This document shows positions 57,253-64,000 of a stretch of DNA of 64,000 bases, one piece after another. Numbering within the stretch: position 1 is the stretch's first letter; each line of letters starts with the position of its first letter. Origin of the DNA: Acutalibacter muris (GTDB taxonomy: Bacteria; Bacillota; Clostridia; Oscillospirales; Acutalibacteraceae). The stretch is taken from assembly GCF_002201475.1 (NCBI RefSeq), contig NZ_CP021422.1, positions 1,612,001 to 1,676,000 on the forward strand, in the 5' to 3' direction. The notes under the pieces were generated by a model. It ran no database searches. It was not told the origin of the DNA and saw only the letters and a program-made list of their open reading frames with translations. The translations under genes were made by a program, and so were the position numbers.

Positions 57253-58839
57253 ATGAAAAAACTTACTGCGCTTCTATTGGTCACGCTGGTGCTGGTAAGC
57301 TTGTTTTCGTGCGCAAAGCCAAAGGAGCCCGAGGTAAGCGAGACCCCGCCGGAGCCCAGGGCGGAGGAAAGCGAGCTGAAAGGCACACTGAAAGTGTTAA
57401 GCGAGCGGTTCTGCTGGAACAGTCCCATGAGTAACGTGAATTCCAACAACTTTTCGCCGGTGCGGGACAATATTGCAAACGTCATGTTTTACTTCCAGGA
57501 ACTGTACCCTGACGTGAAGATTGATATTGAATATCTCCCCACGGACCAGGAGGAGCGGGAGGCCAATATTAAGCAGCGCCGGACAGCTATGATGGCTGGA
57601 AAGGAGGTGCCGGATATCTATCTGATGCCCACCTCCAGTCTTGCAGAGATAAGCTATGAGCCAATGGAGCCCCTTTTTAAGGATGTGGCCCAGGCCATGA
57701 GCAATAACTGGTTTGCGGACATCAGCGGGCTTTATAACGGCGACACGGAGCTGCACACTGAGGAGCTGAATAAAGCCGTGATGGACGCGGGGACCATCGG
57801 TGGGGCAAGGTATGTGCTGCCCCTTGGGTATGAAATGCCGGTATACATAACCCGCAAGGACCTGCTGGAGGACGCGGGCATAGACCGGGAGCGGCTTAAC
57901 GCCGGGGTGGACAGCATGATGGATACCTTTATGGAACTGCGCGAGCAGGGGGACTCACGTTGGGCTGCCAGTTCGTATTTTGGTTATGGTCTGGACCTTT
58001 CGTTGCTGCCGAAGGCCTGCGACTATGAGAAAGAGGAGGCGCTGATAGACAGCAAGCAGGTGGAGAGCCTTCTGCTGGACTTGGCCGAGTGTACGAGGAT
58101 AGTCGATGAGGAGTGGCAGAAAAAGCTGAGTGCTGGCGAGACAATCCCTGGCCGGACCTTTCATGCTGAGTCATACTTGTATTCATCCCCGAAGGACACC
58201 AGCGTGGCGTTTGCGGTTGGGGAGGATTATCCGGGCAGTTGTTCCTCCATGAGCGAGGTGATCGATGCCGTAGGCTGCGGCAAGTCTATGGGCCATGAGA
58301 TGGAGATAATACCTGTCCGGGCTATAGACGGGACCCTGAACGCGGAGATAACCTACTGGGGGGCCATAGGCGCGGGGTGCGAGAACAAAAAGCTTGCCTA
58401 TGAGTTCCTGCGGCTTTTCCTTACGCCGGAGGTGCAGCATGAGGGACAGTTGAAAACCCCTGCAAAGACATATAATATGAACTTTGAGTGGGCGAAGGAG
58501 AGTATTCATGGAGGTCCGTTCCCTGGCTGGCCGGTGAGGTATAAGGGCTTCGCCGAGAGTAGGTGGAACAGTACGCTGGAGGGTTTCAAGGCGACAGATG
58601 GCGGGAACAGCCAGAGGAAAGAGGCGCTGCTGAGCGTTACCGTGGAGGACAGCGATCTGCCCTTCCTGGAGGTGCCCATCGACAATGCGCGGTTTATTTC
58701 GTCGATAGACGAGGAATTTTACCAGTATACCAGAACCGTGGGGAACACTATCGAAGTGCAGGACTATAGCCAGGCCGACGCGGCAAAGGCTGCAAATGAG
58801 TTTATACGCAATGTGAACTACCACTTGGCAGAGGGATAA
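57253..58839 (+). CDS. Extracellular solute-binding lipoprotein (sugar ABC type)
   Basis: A 528-residue lipoprotein with the lipobox 'LFSC' (Cys20), then a family 1-like solute-binding fold: 'DVKIDIEYLPTDQEEREANI', 'PDIYLMPTSSLAEI', 'YVLPLGYEMPVYITRKDLLE' and a C-terminal 'KKLAYEFLRLFLTPEVQ'. Such proteins deliver carbohydrates to ABC permeases, but no permease or ATPase lies nearby, so it is an orphan. GAAAGGA precedes ATG 57253; GTG 57244 in frame is too close to that site. Its own promoter and terminator bound it. Confidence 0.85.
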   Translation: MKKLTALLLVTLVLVSLFSCAKPKEPEVSETPPEPRAEESELKGTLKVLSERFCWNSPMSNVNSNNFSPVRDNIANVMFYFQELYPDVKIDIEYLPTDQEEREANIKQRRTAMMAGKEVPDIYLMPTSSLAEISYEPMEPLFKDVAQAMSNNWFADISGLYNGDTELHTEELNKAVMDAGTIGGARYVLPLGYEMPVYITRKDLLEDAGIDRERLNAGVDSMMDTFMELREQGDSRWAASSYFGYGLDLSLLPKACDYEKEEALIDSKQVESLLLDLAECTRIVDEEWQKKLSAGETIPGRTFHAESYLYSSPKDTSVAFAVGEDYPGSCSSMSEVIDAVGCGKSMGHEMEIIPVRAIDGTLNAEITYWGAIGAGCENKKLAYEFLRLFLTPEVQHEGQLKTPAKTYNMNFEWAKESIHGGPFPGWPVRYKGFAESRWNSTLEGFKATDGGNSQRKEALLSVTVEDSDLPFLEVPIDNARFISSIDEEFYQYTRTVGNTIEVQDYSQADAAKAANEFIRNVNYHLAEG

Positions 58840-58853
58840 ATCACAGAACATCA

Positions 58854-58890
58854 AAATACCCGCCCAGTTACCCGGGCGGGTATTTCTTAT
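58854..58890. terminator. Terminator between solute-binding protein and nifJ
   Basis: AAATACCCGCCC (58854-58865) pairs perfectly with GGGCGGGTATTT (58874-58885); probably used in both directions. Confidence 0.85.
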
Positions 58891-58913
58891 GCTATTTCAC
58901 TGTTCTCGGAAAA

Positions 58914-61900
58914 TTACTCAGCCATCTTCTTCAGCTTGGCGTACTTCTCCTCGGCAAACTTCTCGGCATTGGCGAACAGCTTTTCAGCGCGCTCCGGGAA
59001 AGCCCGGGTCAGACTATTATAGCGCACCTCGCCCATGATGAAGTCGCGATAGGAGGCAGTGGGCTCCTTGCTGTCCAGCTGGAAGGGGTTCTCGCCAGCG
59101 TCAGCCCTGCGGGGGTCGAAGCGGAAGTTGTGCCAGTAGCCGGCCGCAACAGCCTTCTTCTCCTCAAGCTGGGAGATGCCCATGCCACCCTTGATACCAT
59201 GGTTGATACAAGGGGCGTAAGCCAGGATAATGGAGGGGCCCTGATAGCTCTCGGCCTCGGCGAAGGCCTTGATGCACTGGTTCATGTCGGCGCCCATAGC
59301 GACCTGGGCCACGTACACATAACCGTAGCTCATGGCGATGGCTGCCAGATCCTTCTTCTTCTGGGCCTTGCCGGTGGCGGCGAACTGTGCCACGGAGCCG
59401 CAGGGAGTGGACTTAGAAGCCTGACCGCCGGTGTTGGAGTACACCTCGGTGTCGAAGACCAGCACGTTGATGTTCTCGCCGGAGGCAAGGGCATGGTCCA
59501 GACCGCCGAAGCCGATATCATAGGCCCAGCCGTCGCCGCCCAGGATCCAGACGGACTTCTTGGCAAGGTAATCCTTGTCCTTCAGTATCTCGTTGCACAG
59601 ATGGCAGGCCTCGCAGTCACAATACTTGTCGCCGGCAGCCTTGCGCTCCTCGTGATGGGCCAGCATCTTGTCGGCGGCTTCACGGCTGCCAAAGACTTCC
59701 ACGGCCTTATCGGACTTGGCAAAGTCGATGACCCAGTCGATGGACGCGCGGCTGTACTCCAGCGCGGCGATATACGCTTCGGCAGCGGCCTCGTTGGCCT
59801 TGGAGTCGTTCATGGTCTCCAGCCAGGCCTTGCCGGTATCTTTAACTTCCTGCTCCACATAGTCAACAGCGATGAGCTTCTCGGTGAGCTCGGCCAGCCT
59901 GCCGCGCACGGCGTTCTGAGCCAGGCACATGCCAAGGCCGAACTCGGCGTTGTCCTCGAACAGGGAGTTCTCCCAGGCGGGACCGTGGCCCTTCTTGTTG
60001 ACGGTGTAGGGAGTGGCGGGAGCGGAGCCGCCCCAGATGGAGGAGCAGCCGGTGGCGTTGGCGATGAACATCTTGTCTCCGAACAGCTGGGTAGCAAGCT
60101 TCGCATAGGGAGTCTCGCCGCAGCCGCCGCAGGCGCCGGAGAACTCAAGCAGAGGCTGCTTGAACTGGCTGCCCTTGACGGAGGTCTCCTTGAACTTCTC
60201 AGCCACAGCCTCCTTTGCGGGCAGGTCAATGCCATAGTTGAACACGGCCTGCTGGGGACGCTGGGAGTCGATGGAGGCCATCTGCAGGGCCTTCTGCTTG
60301 GCGGGGCAGGTGGTGACACAGCTGCCGCAGCCGGTGCAGTCCAGGGTGGAGATGACCATGGCGAAGTTCATGCCGGGCACGCCGGTCATGGGCTTACTCT
60401 TTGTGCCCTCGGGAGCGTTCTTCAGCTCCTCGTCGGTCATGGCAATGGGACGGATGACCGCATGGGGACACACATAGGAGCACTGGTTGCACTGTATGCA
60501 GTTCTCGGGTATCCACTCGGGAACGTCCACTGCAACGCCGCGCTTCTCGTAGGCAGCGGTGCCCTGGGGAGAGGTGCCGTCGGCATACTTTTCAAAGGTA
60601 GAAACTGGCAGGTCCTTGCCGTGGAAGGTGTTCACGGGGAACACCACGTTGTTGACATAATCCACCAAATCCTGACGGGTGCCGGTGGCGACCTTCTTCT
60701 GAGAGTCGTCCACGGTGTCCTTCCAGGCGGCGGGCACGTCCACCTTCACATAGCCGTTGGCACCCCGGTCGATAGCGTCGTGGTTCATCTTGACCACGGC
60801 CTCGCCCTTCTTGCCGTAGGACTTGGTGGCGGCATCCTTCATATACTTGATGGCGTCCTCTTCGGGGATTATCTTGGCGATGGAGAAGAAGGCGGACTGG
60901 AGCACCGTATTGGTGCGGGTGCCAAGACCCAGTTCCTTGCCGATGGCGAAGGCATCGATGGTGTAGAAGTTGATCTCATTGTCGGCGATGAACTTCTTGA
61001 CCTTGCCGGGCAGGCGCTTGTCAAGCTCCGCCGCGTCCCAGGAGCAGTTCAGAAGGAAGCTGCCGCCCTTCTTCAGATCCTGCACCATATCATAGGTGTC
61101 AAGGTAAGCCGGATTGGAGCAGGCCACGAAATCGGCCTTGGAGATATAGTAGGTGCTCTTGATGGGGGTGTGGCCAAAGCGCAGGTGGCTGATGGTCAGA
61201 CCGCCGGATTTTTTGGAGTCATAGTCGAAGTAGCCCTGGGCATACATGTCGGTGTGGTCGCCGATGATCTTGATGGAGTTCTTGTTGGCGCCCACAGTGC
61301 CGTCGGAGCCGAGGCCCCAGAACTTGCAGCTGGTGGTGCCGGCGGGAGCGGTGTCGGGATCCTCCTTCACGTCCAGGGACAGGTGGGTCACGTCGTCCAC
61401 GATGCCGATGGTGAAGCGCTTCTTGGGCTCTGCGCTCTCCATGTTGCGGTAGACGGCGATGATGTCGCTGGGCTTGGTGTCCTTGCTGCCCAGGCCATAG
61501 CGGCCGGTGTAGACGGGGCACGCGCCGAAGCTGGTGCCGTTGATGGCGGCCAGCACGTCCAGGTACAGGGGCTCGCCGATGGAGCCGGGTTCCTTGGTAC
61601 GGTCCAGGACAGAGATGGTCTTGACAGTCTCCGGCATAACGTTCAGCAGGTACTTGGCCACGAAGGGGCGGTACAAGTGGACCTTCACAAGGCCCACCTT
61701 CTCGCCGGCGGCCACCAAGTAGTCGATGACCTCCTCGATGGTCTCGCAGGCGGAGCCCATGGCGATGATGACCTTGTCCGCATCGGGAGCGCCGTAGTAG
61801 TTGAAGGGCTTATAGTCGGTGCCCAGTTTCTCGTTTACCTTGTTCATGTACTCGACGGCCACCTCGGGTACGGCGTCATAGTACTTGTTGCAGGCCTCTC

Positions 61901-62585
61901 GGGCCTGGAAGAAGATGTCGCCGTTTTGGGCCTGGCCGCGAAGCACGGGATGCTCGGGGTTCAGGGCATGACGGCGGAACTCGTCCACAGCGTCCCAGTC
62001 CAGCATCTCGCCCAGGTCCTCATAGTCCCAGGTCTCGATCTTCTGTACCTCGTGGGAGGTGCGGAAGCCGTCGAAGAAATGCAGGAAGGGCACCTTGCCC
62101 TTGATAGCGGCCAAATGGGCTACCGCGCCCAAGTCCATGACCTCCTGAGGGGAGTTGGAGCACAGCATGGCGTAGCCGGTCTGACGGCAGGCGTACACGT
62201 CGGAATGGTCGCCGAAGATGTTCAGAGCGTGGGTGGCCACTGTGCGGGCGGAAACATGTATGACGCTGGGCAGCAGCTCGCCGGCGATCTTGTACATATT
62301 GGGGATCATCAGCAAGAGACCCTGGGAGGCGGTGTAGGTGGTGGTCAGCGCACCTGCGGCCAGTGAGCCGTGGACAGCGCCGGCGGCGCCGGCCTCAGAC
62401 TGCATCTCGGTGACACGCACCTCGCGGCCAAACAGGTTCTTGCGGCCTGCGGCAGCGTACTTATCGGTCTCGTCGGCCATCACGGAAGAGGGCGTGATGG
62501 GGTAGATGGCGGCAACGTCCGTGAACGCGTATGAAACATGCGCGGCGGCGTTGTTGCCATCCATGGTCTTCATTTTTCTTGGCAT
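58914..62585 (-). CDS. nifJ: Pyruvate:ferredoxin (flavodoxin) oxidoreductase
   Basis: A 1223-residue single-chain PFOR that converts pyruvate and CoA to acetyl-CoA, CO2 and reduced ferredoxin. Domains: pyrimidine-binding domain I ('PITPSSVMADETDKYAA'); a CoA-binding/transketolase-C region; two [4Fe-4S] motifs near 690-705 ('CIQCNQCSYVCPHAV') and ~750 ('CTGCGSCVTTCPAK'); 'CGGCGETPYAKL'; and the TPP domain near 1010-1050 ('GGDGWAYDIGFGGLDHAL', 'NTGGQASKSTPCG'). Very biased codon use suggests high expression. AAGGAGG precedes the ATG; Met5 is an alternative. Together with pduL it fits acetate or mixed-acid fermentation. Confidence 0.97.
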   Translation of the reverse strand: MPRKMKTMDGNNAAAHVSYAFTDVAAIYPITPSSVMADETDKYAAAGRKNLFGREVRVTEMQSEAGAAGAVHGSLAAGALTTTYTASQGLLLMIPNMYKIAGELLPSVIHVSARTVATHALNIFGDHSDVYACRQTGYAMLCSNSPQEVMDLGAVAHLAAIKGKVPFLHFFDGFRTSHEVQKIETWDYEDLGEMLDWDAVDEFRRHALNPEHPVLRGQAQNGDIFFQAREACNKYYDAVPEVAVEYMNKVNEKLGTDYKPFNYYGAPDADKVIIAMGSACETIEEVIDYLVAAGEKVGLVKVHLYRPFVAKYLLNVMPETVKTISVLDRTKEPGSIGEPLYLDVLAAINGTSFGACPVYTGRYGLGSKDTKPSDIIAVYRNMESAEPKKRFTIGIVDDVTHLSLDVKEDPDTAPAGTTSCKFWGLGSDGTVGANKNSIKIIGDHTDMYAQGYFDYDSKKSGGLTISHLRFGHTPIKSTYYISKADFVACSNPAYLDTYDMVQDLKKGGSFLLNCSWDAAELDKRLPGKVKKFIADNEINFYTIDAFAIGKELGLGTRTNTVLQSAFFSIAKIIPEEDAIKYMKDAATKSYGKKGEAVVKMNHDAIDRGANGYVKVDVPAAWKDTVDDSQKKVATGTRQDLVDYVNNVVFPVNTFHGKDLPVSTFEKYADGTSPQGTAAYEKRGVAVDVPEWIPENCIQCNQCSYVCPHAVIRPIAMTDEELKNAPEGTKSKPMTGVPGMNFAMVISTLDCTGCGSCVTTCPAKQKALQMASIDSQRPQQAVFNYGIDLPAKEAVAEKFKETSVKGSQFKQPLLEFSGACGGCGETPYAKLATQLFGDKMFIANATGCSSIWGGSAPATPYTVNKKGHGPAWENSLFEDNAEFGLGMCLAQNAVRGRLAELTEKLIAVDYVEQEVKDTGKAWLETMNDSKANEAAAEAYIAALEYSRASIDWVIDFAKSDKAVEVFGSREAADKMLAHHEERKAAGDKYCDCEACHLCNEILKDKDYLAKKSVWILGGDGWAYDIGFGGLDHALASGENINVLVFDTEVYSNTGGQASKSTPCGSVAQFAATGKAQKKKDLAAIAMSYGYVYVAQVAMGADMNQCIKAFAEAESYQGPSIILAYAPCINHGIKGGMGISQLEEKKAVAAGYWHNFRFDPRRADAGENPFQLDSKEPTASYRDFIMGEVRYNSLTRAFPERAEKLFANAEKFAEEKYAKLKKMAE

Positions 62586-62658
62586 TTTAACGATTTCCTC
62601 CTTTTAGGATGCTCGGTGTGCCGGGCGGCCAGAGCCGGACCTTCGCACTTACCAATAT

Positions 62659-62687
62659 ATTTTACCATTAAATTTGGCTTCTGTAAA
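62659..62687 (-). promoter_or_regulatory. nifJ promoter
   Basis: On the minus strand: TTTACA (62687-62682), a 17-base spacer and TAAAAT (62664-62659). The 62586-62917 gap otherwise holds only the forward promoter below. Confidence 0.7.
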
Positions 62688-62814
62688 GGACAAAATCGCC
62701 ATTTTGCGATTTTTTTGTGCCCAAAAAGAATCAGTGCAGGAGCGTCTGAGGGTAATCTGAACGCTACTTTCTCTATTAATAGGCCACCGATAGGGAGCAC
62801 TTAACAAATGCGGC

Positions 62815-62844
62815 TTGACAATCAGTCCATGCCTGCAGTATACT
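62815..62844 (+). promoter_or_regulatory. Promoter of the frameshifted acetyltransferase
   Basis: TTGACA (62815-62820), an 18-base spacer and TATACT (62839-62844). Confidence 0.65.
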
Positions 62845-62917
62845 GTGAAAACTATTAAAAGTCAGCAATTTGGGATTAGAACCCGTACAAACGGATTAGT
62901 TGAGAGAGGAATCTTGC

Positions 62918-63419
62918 ATGAATAAAGTAGAGCTTAAACTATATGAAAACGCCCACAAGGAAACTATGCTGGAGGATATTGCAGCTTTCTGGAGCACCCA
63001 TTACCAGACTGTTACTCCAGCTCAGGCGGCGGGCAATAATAGAAGAATGGACATCAGAGGGGCACGCACTGTACGCTATCTTTTCCAATGGTTTGGAGGT
63101 GGGTTTCCTTCATATGGGAAGTCGGGGCGATGCCTGTGACTGGCTGGAGGAGGTGTTTGTCCGGGAAGACTTCCGCAGACAAGGTATTGGGAGTACGGCC
63201 ATTGAGGCGGCTTGGGCTATGCTGCGGGAGAAGGGGCTGGAAACCATGTATCTGGAGGTAGTTCCTGCTAACGAAGGGGCTATCCGGCTTTACCATCGGC
63301 TGGGTTTCACCAATCTAAACACTCTGACGCTGAACCGTTCGGTAAAAGAGAAACGACAGTTGGGTACACAGAATATTGGTGGGCTGGAGTTTCGGACTTA
63401 TCGGCCCAATAATGGATAA
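62918..63419 (+). pseudogene. GNAT acetyltransferase with a frameshift
   Basis: ATG 62918 behind AGAGAGGA starts 'MNKVELKLYENAHKETMLED' and stays in family register to about 63030. There, in a GGCGGCGGG stretch, the coding frame changes. The other frame continues 'AIIEEWTSEGHALYAIF', then 'EEVFVREDFRRQGIGSTAIE' (acetyl-CoA loop RRQGIG) and 'NEGAIRLYHRLGF' to the stop at 63419. Joined, this is a complete ~166-residue GNAT. It is either a single-base frameshift mutation or a sequencing error in a G/C repeat. Confidence 0.7.
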
Positions 63420-63521
63420 TATCGATTTGTCAAGGGGGTTCATCTTTTGGGTGAATCCCTTTGATAAACCTTCTCTTTCATAGGTATAAGGTGTCTTCCA
63501 AAGCCTAAAACGACTTTATGA

Positions 63522-63550
63522 TTGACAATGCGGCCCCTTTACTGTAAAAT
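63522..63550 (+). promoter_or_regulatory. Promoter of the CNNM-type gene
   Basis: TTGACA (63522-63527), a 17-base spacer and TAAAAT (63545-63550). Confidence 0.75.
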
Positions 63551-63600
63551 AAGAAATAATTTACCGAATTTTCCTATTCAAGAAAGGAGTTTCCACAGCC

Positions 63601-64000
63601 ATGCCAGAAGACCCTGACGGTACTGCCGTCATACCGATTATACTGACCGTCATATTCATGCTCCTCTCTGCGCTCTACGCAGCGGGGGCCTCGGCGGTTT
63701 CCGCCCTGTCAGTTTCCCAGGTGAAGCGAGAGGCGGATTCCGGCGGGAGGAGGGCAAAGGCCCTATTGAAGATCATTGAGGCCCAGGAGACCGTGGTATC
63801 GCCTCTGCAATCGGGCCTGCTTCTCTGCGGGCTTCTGGGGCTCGCCTGCTGTATCACGGCCCTGCAGCGCCCTATAGCTTCGCTGTTCCCGGATACAATA
63901 GGGGCCGGGCTGCGCCTGGCCCTTGGCAGTCTGCTTGCCGCGCTGGGGTACATCGTTCTGTTTTTCCTGCTGTGCGACCTGCTGCCGAAGAAGGCCGCAA
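63601..64000 (+). CDS. CNNM/HlyC-CorC-type membrane protein, N-terminal part (runs off window)
   Basis: From ATG 63601 (AAAGGAG about ten bases upstream) the frame is open to the window end: 133 residues. It shows the DUF21 pattern of CNNM/CorC-type transporters: a first helix 'IILTVIFMLLSALYAAGASA', 'AVSALSVSQVKREADSGGRR' with 'AKALLKIIEA', then more helices and 'LLCDLLPKKAA' (the family's 'ELxPK' position). CBS domains would lie beyond the edge. The family is linked to magnesium or cobalt efflux. Confidence 0.75.
   Translation, partial: MPEDPDGTAVIPIILTVIFMLLSALYAAGASAVSALSVSQVKREADSGGRRAKALLKIIEAQETVVSPLQSGLLLCGLLGLACCITALQRPIASLFPDTIGAGLRLALGSLLAALGYIVLFFLLCDLLPKKAA

Noticed and set aside
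59130..62366. A 1078-codon open frame antisense to nifJ
   Set aside because: It is an artefact of the strongly biased codon use of PFOR, which avoids antisense stops; its translation is low-complexity Gly/Val/Leu/His-rich and matches no family.

Overview
The window reads as chromosomal DNA of a spore-forming, strictly anaerobic Clostridia member, most likely an Oscillospiraceae-type gut bacterium (inference). The reasons are: high GC coding DNA with Gram-positive Shine-Dalgarno sites; sigma-A promoters with 17-bp spacers; pyruvate:ferredoxin oxidoreductase; FeoAAB with the small Cys-rich Feo protein; CotH and BclA-like spore-surface genes; and the tgt-yajC-TIGR04086 order. I saw no CRISPR array, phage, IS element or rRNA. 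One tRNA-Ser(GGA) is present.

Layout. 1-6311: a plus-strand carbohydrate operon with two GHL6-like hydrolases, a sugar-phosphate-isomerase-fold protein and two D-2-hydroxyacid dehydrogenases. 6312-7200: decayed DNA holding a permease remnant, a structured leader, a truncated metallo-hydrolase and a perfect 22-bp dyad. 7199-10405: ferrous iron uptake. 10451-15118: a zinc-ribbon/PASTA pseudokinase, an MreB paralogue, a flippase-like membrane protein and a histidine phosphatase. 15122-16730: uracil-DNA glycosylase, pduL and a Tet-like GTPase stub. 16760-22021 (minus): VTC-DUF4956-CotH and a two-component system. 22097-27115: tgt, yajC and membrane or secreted proteins of poorly known function.

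27112-33457: a promoter-terminator unit that may be a small RNA, a methyltransferase, a lysine riboswitch driving an NhaC-type transporter, an ABC exporter with a structured leader, and NfeD/SPFH membrane proteins. 33586-37873: an amine-dehydrogenase-like enzyme, then a Crp-like regulator divergent from a three-gene cluster that matches gut C-glycoside deglycosylation systems (oxidoreductase, TIM-barrel alpha subunit, small beta subunit). 37874-42065: an AT-richer patch with a broken protease, then a collagen-like spore-surface protein and a glycosyltransferase. 42135-46399: deoC and a second oxidoreductase/isomerase set. 46442-51250: pfk, ppk and ppx. 51363-54755: acetyltransferase, tRNA-Ser, three tandem Nudix genes and asnS. 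54807-64000: murC, a structured hairpin element, a broken SLH protein, an orphan solute-binding lipoprotein, PFOR, a frameshifted acetyltransferase and the start of a CNNM-type membrane protein.

The most noteworthy items are the C-glycoside cleavage cluster with a Crp-like palindrome near -41.5 of its inferred start; the PASTA pseudokinase that has lost its catalytic residues; two unassigned structured RNA candidates (27147-27333 and 56304-56416); two separate polyphosphate systems (VTC and Ppk/Ppx); and several gene remnants showing ongoing local decay. All family names are from reading the sequence, without database searches.
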